Shown here: positions 33,763 through 42,600 of the stretch, piece after piece
Numbering within the stretch: the stretch's first letter is position 1
Layout: each line of letters opens with the position of its first letter
DNA from: Hornefia porci
GTDB lineage: Bacteria > Bacillota > Clostridia > Peptostreptococcales > Anaerovoracaceae
Assembly (NCBI RefSeq): GCF_001940235.1
Contig: NZ_MJIE01000001.1
Span: 2,108,001 to 2,172,000 of the forward strand
Direction of reading: 5' to 3'
DNA: 64,000 bases
Translations under genes and position numbers: made by a program
Notes under the pieces: generated by a model
What the model was told of the DNA's origin: nothing
Seen by the model: only the letters and a program-made list of their open reading frames with translations
Databases searched by the model: none

Positions 33763-33804
33763 TTAAAAATATTTAGTTAAAATATTTTAATTAAATATTT
33801 TTAA
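33763..33804. promoter_or_regulatory. 42-bp near-perfect AT palindrome, likely operator of the fatty acid operon
   Basis: The 21-base left arm begins TTAAAAATATTTAG and the right arm ends TAAATATTTTTAA; the two arms are reverse complements except at one position. The centre is the perfect 14-bp palindrome TTAAAATATTTTAA. It begins two bases after the -10 element, so a bound repressor would block initiation. The MarR/FabT-like protein encoded at the end of the operon is the best candidate ligand. Confidence 0.75.
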
Positions 33805-33942
33805 ATTATCTCGTGCGATCTCGCGCGCAACGCGAATTGCCGTATGCGACCGGCGTGGATTATCTCGCGCGACAATGCACAAAAACTGCTTACGAAACAG
33901 CATGTCCGGACAGGAAGACCGGCAGACGAGGAGGTACCCGTT

Positions 33943-34173
33943 ATGAATTTTGAAAAAATCAAGGAAATTATGGTAGACACATTGAGCTGTGATGGGGAGA
34001 AGATCCGGCCTGAGGCGAGAATCGCAGAGGATCTTTCCATTGATTCGCTGGATGCCGTGGAACTGGTCATGGCGTTGGAGGAAGAGTTTGATATCAAGAT
34101 TCCGGATGAGGAACTTAGCAACATGAAAACTGTACAGGACATCGCGGATTGTGTCGCCAGATATCAGGCGTAA
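33943..34173 (+). CDS. acpP: Acyl carrier protein
   Basis: The 76-residue acidic protein carries the growing acyl chain on a phosphopantetheine attached to the serine of DSLDAVELVM. Length and charge are typical of AcpP. ATG 33943 follows GAGGAGG with nine bases between; the frame is open further upstream but lacks family similarity there. It is the first gene of the fatty acid operon behind a strong promoter and palindrome. Confidence 0.96.
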   Translation: MNFEKIKEIMVDTLSCDGEKIRPEARIAEDLSIDSLDAVELVMALEEEFDIKIPDEELSNMKTVQDIADCVARYQA

Positions 34174-34224
34174 CGCGGTGCACCGGTTTTGCAGGAAACA
34201 GTCGGGCAGGAAGCAGGCGGGAAA

Positions 34225-34845
34225 ATGGAAAAGAAAGAGATATTCGATCTTATAAAAAAATTCGAGAGGTCGGAGCTGACTGCACTGGAATATGAGACAG
34301 ACGGCGAGAGGCTTCGTCTGGAAAAAACAGAGAAAAAAGATGAGAACATTGAGAAACTGCTGAGCCAGCTTCTTCCTCTTGTGACGGCAGGCGCAAGAGC
34401 CGGTTCGGGAGCAGGTGTCAGCATGTTTTGTGCGGACGCCGCGGAAAACGATTCGGGTTTTGGTGTTTCGCCGTCCGTCGGCGGCTTGCAGACCGCTGCG
34501 GCTGCACCGTCCCCGGGCGCTTCTCTGAAATCGTCGCCGATGTTGAATCCCGACGCTTCCCCGGTTTCTGATTTGCCGAGGGAAGCCGGTTCGCCGGGAA
34601 TCTCGCCGGAAACCGTCAAAGCGCCCCTGGTTGGGATTTTCTATCGCGCCGCAGCGCCGGGGGCGAAGCCTTTTGTGGAAATCGGCGATACGGTCAGAAA
34701 GGGTGAAGTCATGTGCATTATTGAGGCCATGAAGGTCATGAATGAGATTAAGGCTCCCTGTGATCTGACAGTAACGAAGGTTCTGGGGGTTGACGGTGAA
34801 CTGGTGGATTGCGGAAGGACACTGTTCGAGGTGGAGAAATGCTGA
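34225..34845 (+). CDS. accB: Acetyl-CoA carboxylase biotin carboxyl carrier protein
   Basis: The 206-residue protein has an N-terminal helical segment, a long Ala/Pro/Ser-rich linker (about residues 60-130) and a C-terminal biotinyl domain with the biotin-attachment motif EAMKVMN. It carries CO2 on biotin from AccC to the AccA/AccD transferase. The linker is longer than in E. coli (156 residues in total). ATG 34225 is chosen over an upstream TTG. The stop overlaps the accC start. Confidence 0.94.
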   Translation: MEKKEIFDLIKKFERSELTALEYETDGERLRLEKTEKKDENIEKLLSQLLPLVTAGARAGSGAGVSMFCADAAENDSGFGVSPSVGGLQTAAAAPSPGASLKSSPMLNPDASPVSDLPREAGSPGISPETVKAPLVGIFYRAAAPGAKPFVEIGDTVRKGEVMCIIEAMKVMNEIKAPCDLTVTKVLGVDGELVDCGRTLFEVEKC

Positions 34846-36227
34846 GAAGAGTTCTGATTGCCAATCGCGGGGAGATTGCGGTCCGGATTGTCCGGGAGTG
34901 CAGAGACGCTTCAATCGGTACGGTGGCGGTTTACTCAGAAGCGGATCTCAACGCGCTTCATGTGATGCTGGCCGACAAGGCCGTCTGCATCGGGAAGGCT
35001 CCTTCCGCTCTGAGTTATCTGAACATGGAAAACATTATCGAAGCAGCCAGAGGAACCGGATGTGAGGCGATTCATCCGGGCTTCGGGTTTCTCTCGGAAA
35101 ATCCGGAGTTTGCAGCTTTGTGCAGGGAAAACGGACTGATATTCATCGGGCCTCCGGCGCAGGTGATAGAGAAGCTCGGGAACAAAGCTGAGGCCAGGAA
35201 GACCATGAAGGCGGCCGGAGTGCCTGTGGTGCCGGGCTCTGACGGGCCGGTGGATACTGTGGAGAATGCGGAAACGATCGCGGAACAGATCGGATATCCT
35301 GTGCTGATCAAGGCCTCTGCAGGTGGGGGAGGCCGCGGAATGCGTGTGGCGGAGAATTCCGGTGAAGTGCGCCGGGCCTTTGAGGACGCGCGGCTGGAGG
35401 CGGAGAAGTGCTTCGGCGACGGAACCGTTTATCTGGAAAAGCTGATTCGGAATCCACGGCACGTGGAGTTTCAGATTCTCGCGGATCAGTATGGCAACGT
35501 GATTCATCTGGGCGAAAGGAACTGCTCGATCCAGCGCAGAAATCAGAAAATGATTGAAGAGGCTCCGGACTGGTGTCTGGGGGAAGAGCTTCGTGCGCAG
35601 ATGGGAGCGGATGCGGTGAAGGTCGCCCGGGCCGCGGGATACCGGAACGCAGGAACTGTGGAATTCATTGTGGACGGAGAACGGTACTACTTCATCGAGA
35701 TGAACACGAGACTTCAGGTGGAGCATCCGGTTACGGAGATGATCACCGGGGTCAATCTTGTCAGAGAGCAGCTGAGAATCGCGTCGGGACTTCCGCTGGA
35801 AATCAGTCAGAGAGACGTCCGGACCCGCGGACATGCCATCGAGTGCAGAATCAACGCAGAGGATATTTTTCAGAGCTTTGCGCCCAGCCCGGGACATGTG
35901 GGGTTTCTGCATTTTCCCGCCGGCAATCATGTGCGTGTGGAAAGTGCTTTGTACAGCGGATGTGATATCAGCCCGTTCTATGATTCCATGGCGGCGAAGA
36001 TCATCGTCTACGGCGACACCCGGCTGGAGGCCATCCGCAGGATGCGCCGTGCGCTGGGCGAGACCATCATCAAGGGCGTCCGGACGACGCTTCCGATTCA
36101 GCATCTGATCATGTATCATCAGGAATTTCTCCGGGGACACTACAACACAGGGTTCATTGAGAACAATCTGGAGGAGCTGATCAGCATCTATGAGGCAGCA
36201 GGAGGCCGAAATGAATCCATTCAGTGA
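34839..36227 (+). CDS. accC: Acetyl-CoA carboxylase biotin carboxylase subunit
   Basis: The 462-residue ATP-grasp enzyme carboxylates biotin on AccB. It shows the N-terminal LIANRGEIAVRIVRECRD, the glycine-rich ATP loop KASAGGGGRGMRV, and the catalytic stretch FIEMNTRLQVEHPVTEM. Length is normal. ATG 34839 lies inside the last codons of accB, giving a 7-bp overlap; it overlaps accD by 17 bp at the other end. It works in the cytoplasm as part of the first committed step of fatty acid synthesis. Confidence 0.97.
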   Translation: MLRRVLIANRGEIAVRIVRECRDASIGTVAVYSEADLNALHVMLADKAVCIGKAPSALSYLNMENIIEAARGTGCEAIHPGFGFLSENPEFAALCRENGLIFIGPPAQVIEKLGNKAEARKTMKAAGVPVVPGSDGPVDTVENAETIAEQIGYPVLIKASAGGGGRGMRVAENSGEVRRAFEDARLEAEKCFGDGTVYLEKLIRNPRHVEFQILADQYGNVIHLGERNCSIQRRNQKMIEEAPDWCLGEELRAQMGADAVKVARAAGYRNAGTVEFIVDGERYYFIEMNTRLQVEHPVTEMITGVNLVREQLRIASGLPLEISQRDVRTRGHAIECRINAEDIFQSFAPSPGHVGFLHFPAGNHVRVESALYSGCDISPFYDSMAAKIIVYGDTRLEAIRRMRRALGETIIKGVRTTLPIQHLIMYHQEFLRGHYNTGFIENNLEELISIYEAAGGRNESIQ

Positions 36228-37065
36228 ACGGAAAGACATTCTGAACGCAATCAATCGGGTGATCCGGCCGGAGACAGAAACCGGCGGGCGCGGCGATGAC
36301 GGGGAGGTTCTGGAGTGCAGGGCATGCGGGAGCCGTTCTACAAAGGGAGAGCTGCGCGAGAATCTGTATGTCTGTCCTCACTGCGGATTCCACAGCAGGG
36401 TTTCTGCCCGGAGCAGGATACGCATGATTGCCGACAAAGGAAGCTTCCGGGAACTTTCCAGAACGCTGGAGGGCTCGGATCCGCTGGATTTTCCGGGATA
36501 CCGCGAAAAGACGGCGCAGGCCCGTGAGACAACCGGACTGCGGGAGGCCGTGATCACGGGCACCTGCCGTGTCGACGGATGTAAGGTGGTGCTTGCCGTG
36601 ATGGACAGCCGGTTTCTGATGGCCAGCATGGGAATGGCAGTGGGAGAAAAAATCACCCGCGCCTGCGAGTACGCAGTCAGGAAGAAACTTCCGCTGATCG
36701 TCTTTGCCGCATCCGGCGGAGCCCGGATGCAGGAGGGGATTTTGTCCCTGATGCAGATGGCGAAGACCTCTGCGGCGATCGCAAGGCATGACGAGGCCGG
36801 GCTTTTGTATATCAGCGTCCTGACGAATCCGACGACCGGAGGCGTCACAGCGAGCTTTGCGAGTCTGGGGGACGTGATTCTGGCAGAGCCGGGAGCACTC
36901 ATCGGGTTCGCGGGTCCCAGAGTCATCGAGCAGACCATAGGAGAGAAGCTGCCGGAGGGGTTTCAGCATGCGGAGTTTCAGCGGGAGCACGGATTCGTGG
37001 ATGCGGTGGTTTCCCGGGCGGAAATGAAGGAAACGCTGGCGCGCCTCCTTCGCCTGCATCAGTGA
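36211..37065 (+). CDS. accD: Acetyl-CoA carboxylase carboxyltransferase subunit beta
   Basis: The 284-residue subunit has the N-terminal zinc ribbon (CRACGSRS and, 16 residues later, CPHCG) and the crotonase-like carboxyltransferase domain with SGGARMQEGI and GGVTASFASLGD. With AccA it transfers CO2 from biotin to acetyl-CoA, making malonyl-CoA. ATG 36211 with AGGAGG upstream is preferred over ATG 36190; either start overlaps the end of accC. Confidence 0.96.
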   Translation: MNPFSERKDILNAINRVIRPETETGGRGDDGEVLECRACGSRSTKGELRENLYVCPHCGFHSRVSARSRIRMIADKGSFRELSRTLEGSDPLDFPGYREKTAQARETTGLREAVITGTCRVDGCKVVLAVMDSRFLMASMGMAVGEKITRACEYAVRKKLPLIVFAASGGARMQEGILSLMQMAKTSAAIARHDEAGLLYISVLTNPTTGGVTASFASLGDVILAEPGALIGFAGPRVIEQTIGEKLPEGFQHAEFQREHGFVDAVVSRAEMKETLARLLRLHQ

Positions 37066-37150
37066 TGAAAGGCACGGGCGCGCAGGGCTCCGCGGCCGCA
37101 TCAGGAGACGAGGCACGGGCGCGTGGCCGCATCAGAGGAGAAAAATACAG

Positions 37151-37963
37151 ATGGACAGAGAATTCACGGCTGCGGATAGGGTTCTGGCAGCCAGAGATCA
37201 GAAGAGGCCGACATGCAGGGAATATATCGACCGGATTTTCCATGACTTCACGGAACTTGCGGGAGACCGGGCTTTCGGGGAGGATCCCGGCATTCTCGGC
37301 GGAATCGGAAGTTTTCACGGGATTCCGGTGACGGTGATCGGACAGCAGAAGGGAAGAAGTCTGGAGGAGAATCTGAAGTACCGTTTCGGGATGCCGAATC
37401 CGGAGGGCTATCGGAAGGCTGTACGGCTGATGAAGCAGGCAGAGAAATTCGGCCGCCCTCTGATCACCTTTGTCGACACCCCGGGAGCATATCCGGGGAA
37501 GGAGGCGGAGGAAAGAGGTCAGGGAGAAGCCATCGCACGGAGCATCGAGGTGATGAGCCGGCTCGAGATTCCCTGCATCGCCGTTTTCATCGGAGAAGGA
37601 GGAAGCGGCGGTGCGCTGGCGCTGGCTGTGGCGGATCGGATCATCATGCTGGAGAACAGCATCTTTTCAATTTTGTCGCCGGAAGGCTTCGCCAGTATTC
37701 TGTGGAAGGATGCCGGACTCTGGAAAGAGGCGGCGGAGGCCATGAAGCTGACAGCGGAGGATCTCAGCCGGCTCGGAATCTGTGATGTTATCGTGCCGGA
37801 GCGGAATATCGCGGGGGAAGCCGGGCGCGACCGGCTCTTTGTGGAGACAGATCGGGTGATCTGGGAGCAGCTTGAACGGCTCCTGAAGCTCAGCGGCCGG
37901 GAACTTCAACGGGGAAGATACAGAAAACTCAGGAACGTAGGGAATTTCAATGGCAGGAATTAA
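37151..37963 (+). CDS. accA: Acetyl-CoA carboxylase carboxyltransferase subunit alpha
   Basis: The 270-residue subunit is the partner of AccD. It has TPGAYPGKEAEERGQGEAIARS and GEGGSGGALALAVADR, split by about 35 residues, which form the CoA and biotin sites. The 85-bp gap to accD contains an imperfect repeat (GGCACGGGCGCG occurring twice). The stop overlaps fabH by 14 bp. The N-terminal part is slightly shorter than E. coli AccA (319), as usual in clostridia. Confidence 0.96.
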   Translation: MDREFTAADRVLAARDQKRPTCREYIDRIFHDFTELAGDRAFGEDPGILGGIGSFHGIPVTVIGQQKGRSLEENLKYRFGMPNPEGYRKAVRLMKQAEKFGRPLITFVDTPGAYPGKEAEERGQGEAIARSIEVMSRLEIPCIAVFIGEGGSGGALALAVADRIIMLENSIFSILSPEGFASILWKDAGLWKEAAEAMKLTAEDLSRLGICDVIVPERNIAGEAGRDRLFVETDRVIWEQLERLLKLSGRELQRGRYRKLRNVGNFNGRN

Positions 37964-38879
37964 GATAACCGGGTACGGCTGTGCCCACGGAGACAGAACG
38001 GTAACAAATGAGGACCTGGCGCGCGTTGTGGATACCAGCGACGCGTGGATCCGCAGCAGGACCGGAATAGAAAGCAGATATTTCGCGGACAGCCGGTCGA
38101 ACCTTGATATGGCCTGTGAAGCCGCGGAGACGGCGCTTCAGCGCTGGGGAGGCGACCGTAGAGACGTGGACCTTCTGCTGGTCTGCACCTTTACGCCGGA
38201 TCTGGCGACGCCTTCGGTGTCGTGCGGAGCGGCGGGGAGACTGGGGCTTTCACAGAAAGTCATGTGTCTGGATATCAACGGTGCCTGCTCTGGATTCGTG
38301 TACGGCTGCACTCTGGCGCACGCCATGCTTACCGCCGGAGAAGCGCGCCGCGCGCTGGTCATCGGAAGTGAGAAGATCTCTCCGCTGATGGATCTGACGG
38401 AGCGGGGAAGCGCGATTCTTTTCGGGGACGGAGCGGGAGCCGTGGTGCTGGAGGCGGATGGCACAAAGGAATTCGCTTCGTGCTCCGACTGTGTCCCGGA
38501 GTCGGAGACACTGTTCTGCGAGCGCTTCGATCCGGCGATTATGATGAAGGGACAGGAGGTCTACCGGTTTGCGGTCAACGCAGTTCCGGAAAGCATTTAC
38601 GGCGTCCTCCGAAAAGCCGGAAGAAGGGCGGAGGACGTGGACTGGTTTATTTGTCATCAGGCAAATCTCAGAATTCTGCGCAGCGTCGCGGGGAAACTGG
38701 ATGTGGGAATGGAACGGTTTTATGTGAATATTCAGCGATACGGGAACACATCGGCGGCCAGCGTCGCCATCTGTCTCAGCGAGATGCTGGAAAATGGATT
38801 GCTGAAACCGGGACAGCGAGTCGTCATCACCGGCTTCGGAGCAGGGCTGACGTGCGGCTCGGTTCTGCTCACCGTATAG
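37950..38879 (+). CDS. fabH: Beta-ketoacyl-ACP synthase III
   Basis: The 309-residue condensing enzyme starts chain growth by joining acetyl-CoA (or a branched primer) to malonyl-ACP. The catalytic triad is visible: Cys113 in NGACSGFVYG, His in ICHQANLRI and Asn in RYGNTSAAS. ATG 37950 lies within the accA end. A 157-bp repeat-filled gap follows before fabK. Confidence 0.96.
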   Translation: MAGIKITGYGCAHGDRTVTNEDLARVVDTSDAWIRSRTGIESRYFADSRSNLDMACEAAETALQRWGGDRRDVDLLLVCTFTPDLATPSVSCGAAGRLGLSQKVMCLDINGACSGFVYGCTLAHAMLTAGEARRALVIGSEKISPLMDLTERGSAILFGDGAGAVVLEADGTKEFASCSDCVPESETLFCERFDPAIMMKGQEVYRFAVNAVPESIYGVLRKAGRRAEDVDWFICHQANLRILRSVAGKLDVGMERFYVNIQRYGNTSAASVAICLSEMLENGLLKPGQRVVITGFGAGLTCGSVLLTV

Positions 38880-39036
38880 CACTTGCGGCGGAGCGCAGAG
38901 GCTGCGACGCAGCAGGGAGTTCGGGGCGGAACGCAGTACTTGCGATGCAGCAGGGAGTCCGCGGTGGAGCACAAGGTGCGCGGCGGAGTATAGCGTCCGC
39001 GACGGAATATAGAGGGCAAAGCAGAGTAGGAGGAAT
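38880..39036. repeat. GC-rich imperfect repeat tract between fabH and fabK
   Basis: AGCAGGGAGT recurs with a 38-bp period (38911 and 38949), inside a low-complexity run of GCGG and GGAG words that decays toward the ribosome binding site (TAGGAGGAAT) of fabK. No coding capacity is seen. Confidence 0.6.
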
Positions 39037-39951
39037 ATGGATATCAACAAAATGTTCGGGATAGAATTTCCGATTTTTCAGGGCGGTATGGCGAACATCG
39101 CGACCGGGGAATTCGCCGCGGCTGTTTCCAACGCCGGCGCCATGGGAATTATCGGAGCCGGAGGTATGGACGGTGCGGATTTGCGGGAGAATATCCGGCG
39201 CTGCAAAGACAGAACGGATCGCCCCTTCGGCGTCAATATCATGCTGATGAATCCCTGCGCAGACGAGATGGCGGAAATCGTCTGTCAGGAAGGGGTTTCC
39301 CTTGTGACCACCGGAGCCGGGAACCCGGGAAAGTATGTAGAACGATGGAAAAAGGCGGAAATCCGCGTTTTTCCGGTAGTATCGTCCGTGGCGCTGGCAA
39401 GACGTCTCGCCGCTTCGGGCGCGGACGGACTGATTGCGGAGGGTTGTGAAAGCGGAGGCCATATCGGAGAGCTGACTACGATGACGCTGGTTCCGCAGGT
39501 CGCGGATGCGGTGGATCTTCCGGTAATCGCGGCCGGAGGCATCGCCGGAGGCCGTCAGATGGCGGCCGCGGAGCTTCTGGGAGCTTCCGGCGTGCAGATC
39601 GGCACGATCCTGCTTGCCAGTGAGGAATGTCCGATTCATCAGAACTATAAAGACGCGCTGATACGAGCGAAGGATAACGACACTGTAGTTACCGGAAGAA
39701 CCGTGGGAGCGCCGGTGCGGATACTGAAAAACCCCATGGCCCGGGAATATCTGAGAAAGGAACGGGCAGGCGCGGAGAAGATGGAGCTGGAAGCCTTTAC
39801 ACTGGGATCGCTGCGCAAGGCGGTGCTGGAGGGCGACGTCAGAAACGGTTCGCTTATGGCGGGGCAGGTGGCAGCACAGATTAAGGAAATCCGTCCGGTT
39901 CGGGATATCCTTGAACAATTGGAGAAGGAATATGAAGAAATTGCTGGATAA
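39037..39951 (+). CDS. fabK: Enoyl-ACP reductase II (FabK, FMN-dependent)
   Basis: The 304-residue TIM-barrel flavoprotein reduces enoyl-ACP in the last step of each elongation cycle. Family segments are FPIFQGGMANIATGEFAAAVSNAG at the start (in two halves), EGCESGGHIGE, and PVIAAGGIAGG for the FMN phosphate. The length fits FabK (about 310). No FabI gene is present in the operon, so FabK is likely the main reductase. It overlaps the next, related flavoprotein gene by 20 bp. Confidence 0.93.
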   Translation: MDINKMFGIEFPIFQGGMANIATGEFAAAVSNAGAMGIIGAGGMDGADLRENIRRCKDRTDRPFGVNIMLMNPCADEMAEIVCQEGVSLVTTGAGNPGKYVERWKKAEIRVFPVVSSVALARRLAASGADGLIAEGCESGGHIGELTTMTLVPQVADAVDLPVIAAGGIAGGRQMAAAELLGASGVQIGTILLASEECPIHQNYKDALIRAKDNDTVVTGRTVGAPVRILKNPMAREYLRKERAGAEKMELEAFTLGSLRKAVLEGDVRNGSLMAGQVAAQIKEIRPVRDILEQLEKEYEEIAG

Positions 39952-40951
39952 GCTGTCGGTCCCTGTCATCCAGGGCGGCATGGGAATCGGGATCTCCATG
40001 GGAGGCCTCGCCGGAGCTGTGGCCGCGGAGGGCGGCATGGGAGTCATCTCCACCGCGAATATCGGGTTCCGCGAGCCGGATTTCCGGGAAAATCCGCTTG
40101 CCGCCAATATCCGGGCGCTGCGGCAGGAGATCCGCAAGGCGCGGGAAATCGCAGGAGGACGCGGACTGCTCGCGGTAAACGCAATGGTTGCGACAACGGA
40201 GTTCGCAGTCATGGTCCGGGAAGCGGTTCGTGCCGGAATCGATGCGGTAATCAGCGGCGCCGGGCTGCCCCTGACCCTGCCGGAGGCGGCCGGAGAGGGT
40301 GCTCTTCTCGCGCCTGTCGTGTCGGGAGACAGGGCTGCTGCGCTTCTGCTGAAGCACTGGGAACGCAGGTTCCAATGCCGGCCGGATTTTGTCGTCGTAG
40401 AGGGCAGCGAGGCCGGAGGGCATCTCGGGTTCCGGAAGGAGGAGCTGCTCGACGGTACGGCCCGGAGCCTGCGGGATACGGTGAAGGCAGTGAAACAGAA
40501 GGTGGGAGAGATCCCTGTATTCGCGGCGGGTGGCGTTTTCAGCAGAGAGGATATCGATGAAATCCGCCGGGCCGGCGCGGCAGGAGCTCAGATTGCAACA
40601 CGTTTCATTGCGACGGATGAGTGCGACGCCAGTCAGGCGTATAAGGATGTGATTCTCGCGGCCGGAGAGGAGGACGCGGTGATTATCGACAGCCCGGTGG
40701 GAATGCCGGGGAGAGCGCTGCGCACGCCGCTGATCGACAGAATCCGGACACAGGGCCGCATCCCGCCCCGGAGCTGCATGAACTGCATCGTGACCTGCGA
40801 CCCCGGAACTACCAAATACTGTATCAGCCGGGCGCTGATCGCAGCGTATCACGGTGACCTGGAGAACGGACTGTTTTTCTGCGGGAGCAATGTGGGACGC
40901 GTGAACCGGCAGGTGACCGTGCATGAACTGATAAAGGAGTTGACGAAATGA
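39932..40951 (+). CDS. Nitronate-monooxygenase-like FMN protein, candidate UfaA
   Basis: The 339-residue FMN TIM-barrel protein is related to FabK and nitronate monooxygenase: VPVIQGGMGIGISMGGLAG at the start, EGSEAGGHLGF and PVFAAGGVFSRED. Unlike FabK it has a cysteine-rich C-terminal segment (SCMNCIVTCDPGTTKYC) that could bind a metal or cluster. Its place inside the fab operon argues against nitronate detoxification. From memory, a member of this family (UfaA of Neisseria) is needed for anaerobic unsaturated fatty acid synthesis in organisms without FabA. No FabA or FabM is seen here, so the same role is plausible. ATG 39932 follows GGAGAAGGA. Confidence 0.75.
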   Translation: MKKLLDKLSVPVIQGGMGIGISMGGLAGAVAAEGGMGVISTANIGFREPDFRENPLAANIRALRQEIRKAREIAGGRGLLAVNAMVATTEFAVMVREAVRAGIDAVISGAGLPLTLPEAAGEGALLAPVVSGDRAAALLLKHWERRFQCRPDFVVVEGSEAGGHLGFRKEELLDGTARSLRDTVKAVKQKVGEIPVFAAGGVFSREDIDEIRRAGAAGAQIATRFIATDECDASQAYKDVILAAGEEDAVIIDSPVGMPGRALRTPLIDRIRTQGRIPPRSCMNCIVTCDPGTTKYCISRALIAAYHGDLENGLFFCGSNVGRVNRQVTVHELIKELTK

Positions 40952-41874
40952 AAACTGCAATTTTGTTCGCCGGACAGGGTGCGCAGCACGTCGGTATGGG
41001 AAAGGATTTTTATGCGGAATATCCGAGGTTCCGTCAGGTGTTTAACCTGCTTCCGGAGGAGCAGCGGCGGATCGCCTTCGAGGGGCCGGCGGAGGAACTG
41101 AGGAAGACGGAGAACACTCAGCCGATTATGCTGGCATTCGCCCTCGGCGTGTACCGGGTGCTGCAGGAATATGGCTTTGTCCCCGACATGGCCGCAGGCC
41201 TCAGCCTCGGTGAATATTCCGCGCTCGCTGCCGCGGGAGTCTTCGATGACAAAACAGCGATCGAACTGATTACGTTCCGCGGAAAGCAGATGGCGAAGGC
41301 CTCAGAGGGGACGGATACTGTGATGAGCGCGGTAATCGGACTGGACCGGGAGGCGGCGGAGAACGCGTGCCGCGAAGCGCAGGCGGAAGGAACTGTCGAA
41401 ATCGCCAATTATAACTGTCCCGGCCAGATCGTGGTGTCCGGAACGGAAGCGGGCGTTGCTGCCTGCGAGAGGAAAGCGAAGGAGCTGGGAGCACGGCGGT
41501 GTATACGCCTCGAGGTCAGCGGGCCCTTTCATACATCATATATGAAACCGGCGGGGGAAGCACTGGCGGAATATTTCCGGGGCAGGACCTTCGGGAGCAT
41601 GAAGCTTCCGGTGGTGTTCAACTGTCTCGGCAGAGAGAAAACCGGGGCAGAAACCGTCAGGGAACTGCTGGTCAGGCAGGTTTCAGGCAGTGTGTATTTC
41701 GAGGACACCATACGGTACATGGCGGAGCACGGGATAACCGGGGCTCTGGAGATCGGGCCCGGGAGAGCGCTTTCCGGCTTTGTGCGCAAGACAGAGCGGA
41801 GCATCGAAACGATGAGCATTGAGACGACAGAGGATCTCGGAAAGGTGAAAGCATGGACAGAGAAACAGCAGTAA
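40948..41874 (+). CDS. fabD: Malonyl-CoA:ACP transacylase
   Basis: The 308-residue enzyme loads malonate onto ACP. The nucleophile is Ser86 in GLSLGEYSA; the residue before it is Leu where E. coli has His (GHSLGE), a variant I recall in other clostridial FabD proteins. The catalytic His is in SGPFHTSYM. Starts with ATGA overlapping the upstream stop and overlaps fabG by 22 bp. Length is normal for FabD. Confidence 0.95.
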   Translation: MKTAILFAGQGAQHVGMGKDFYAEYPRFRQVFNLLPEEQRRIAFEGPAEELRKTENTQPIMLAFALGVYRVLQEYGFVPDMAAGLSLGEYSALAAAGVFDDKTAIELITFRGKQMAKASEGTDTVMSAVIGLDREAAENACREAQAEGTVEIANYNCPGQIVVSGTEAGVAACERKAKELGARRCIRLEVSGPFHTSYMKPAGEALAEYFRGRTFGSMKLPVVFNCLGREKTGAETVRELLVRQVSGSVYFEDTIRYMAEHGITGALEIGPGRALSGFVRKTERSIETMSIETTEDLGKVKAWTEKQQ

Positions 41875-42590
41875 TTACCGGCGGAAGCCGGGGCATAGGC
41901 AGAGCCGTTGCACTGAAGCTGGCGGAGCGGGGCTGCGACACGGTGATAAATTACGCCGGGAACAGAGAAAAAGCAGAGGAAACCGCCGCTCTATGCCGGA
42001 AGCACGGTGTGTCGGCTGTGACTGTGCAGGGAGATATCGCGAGGAAGGAGGACTGCGAAAAGATTATTCAGACTGCGCTGGATAATTTCGGACACATCGA
42101 TATCCTGGTCAACAATGCGGGAATCACGAGGGACAACATCATCATGCGGATGAGTGATGAGGAGTTCAACGCCGTCATCGACACCAATCTGCGGGGAACC
42201 TATCATATGATGAAGCTGGTCTCCCGGCCGATGATGAAGCAGCGTTACGGACGTATCGTCAGCCTGGCGTCGGCGGTGGGCCTGATGGGGAACACCGGGC
42301 AGATCAATTACGCGGCCAGCAAGGCCGGCGTCATCGGGATGACAAAGTCTCTGGCCCGGGAGCTCGCGTCCCGGAATGTGACGGTAAATGCGGTGGCGCC
42401 GGGATTTATCGAGACGGATATGACGGACGCACTGCCGAAGGCCGCGGCAGAGACCATGAGCAGAATGATTCCTCAGGGTCGTCCGGGAACTCCGGAGGAG
42501 GTGGCCGCGGCGGTGTGCTTCCTGGCCGGAAGAGAAGCCGGATACATCACAGGGCAGGTGCTGTGTGTGGACGGCGGAATGCGCATGTAG
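41853..42590 (+). CDS. fabG: 3-oxoacyl-ACP reductase
   Basis: The 245-residue short-chain dehydrogenase reduces 3-oxoacyl-ACP with NADPH. Motifs are TGGSRGIGRAVA (cofactor), NNAGITRDN, the catalytic Ser in VSLASAVGLMGN and YAASKAG (Tyr and Lys). The C-terminus ends in QVLCVDGGMRM as typical. Overlap with fabD and a 10-bp gap to fabF show tight operon packing. Confidence 0.95.
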   Translation: MDRETAVITGGSRGIGRAVALKLAERGCDTVINYAGNREKAEETAALCRKHGVSAVTVQGDIARKEDCEKIIQTALDNFGHIDILVNNAGITRDNIIMRMSDEEFNAVIDTNLRGTYHMMKLVSRPMMKQRYGRIVSLASAVGLMGNTGQINYAASKAGVIGMTKSLARELASRNVTVNAVAPGFIETDMTDALPKAAAETMSRMIPQGRPGTPEEVAAAVCFLAGREAGYITGQVLCVDGGMRM

Positions 42591-42600
42591 GGGGAACAAA

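Larger units (their letters stand above)
32903..33942 (+). other. Gene-free stretch of about 1.04 kb between hydF and acpP
   Basis: No convincing gene is present. From left to right it holds 34-bp spaced direct repeats (32933-33093), two related CTGCCACA-type dyads (33163-33201 and 33361-33398), an AT-rich tract with a 10-bp inverted repeat (CACTCATGCA at 33563-33572, TGCATGAGTG at 33593-33602), a GTGTCGG/CCGACAC hairpin (33697-33717), the acpP promoter and a large palindrome, and a roughly 175-base 5' leader. Confidence 0.7.
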
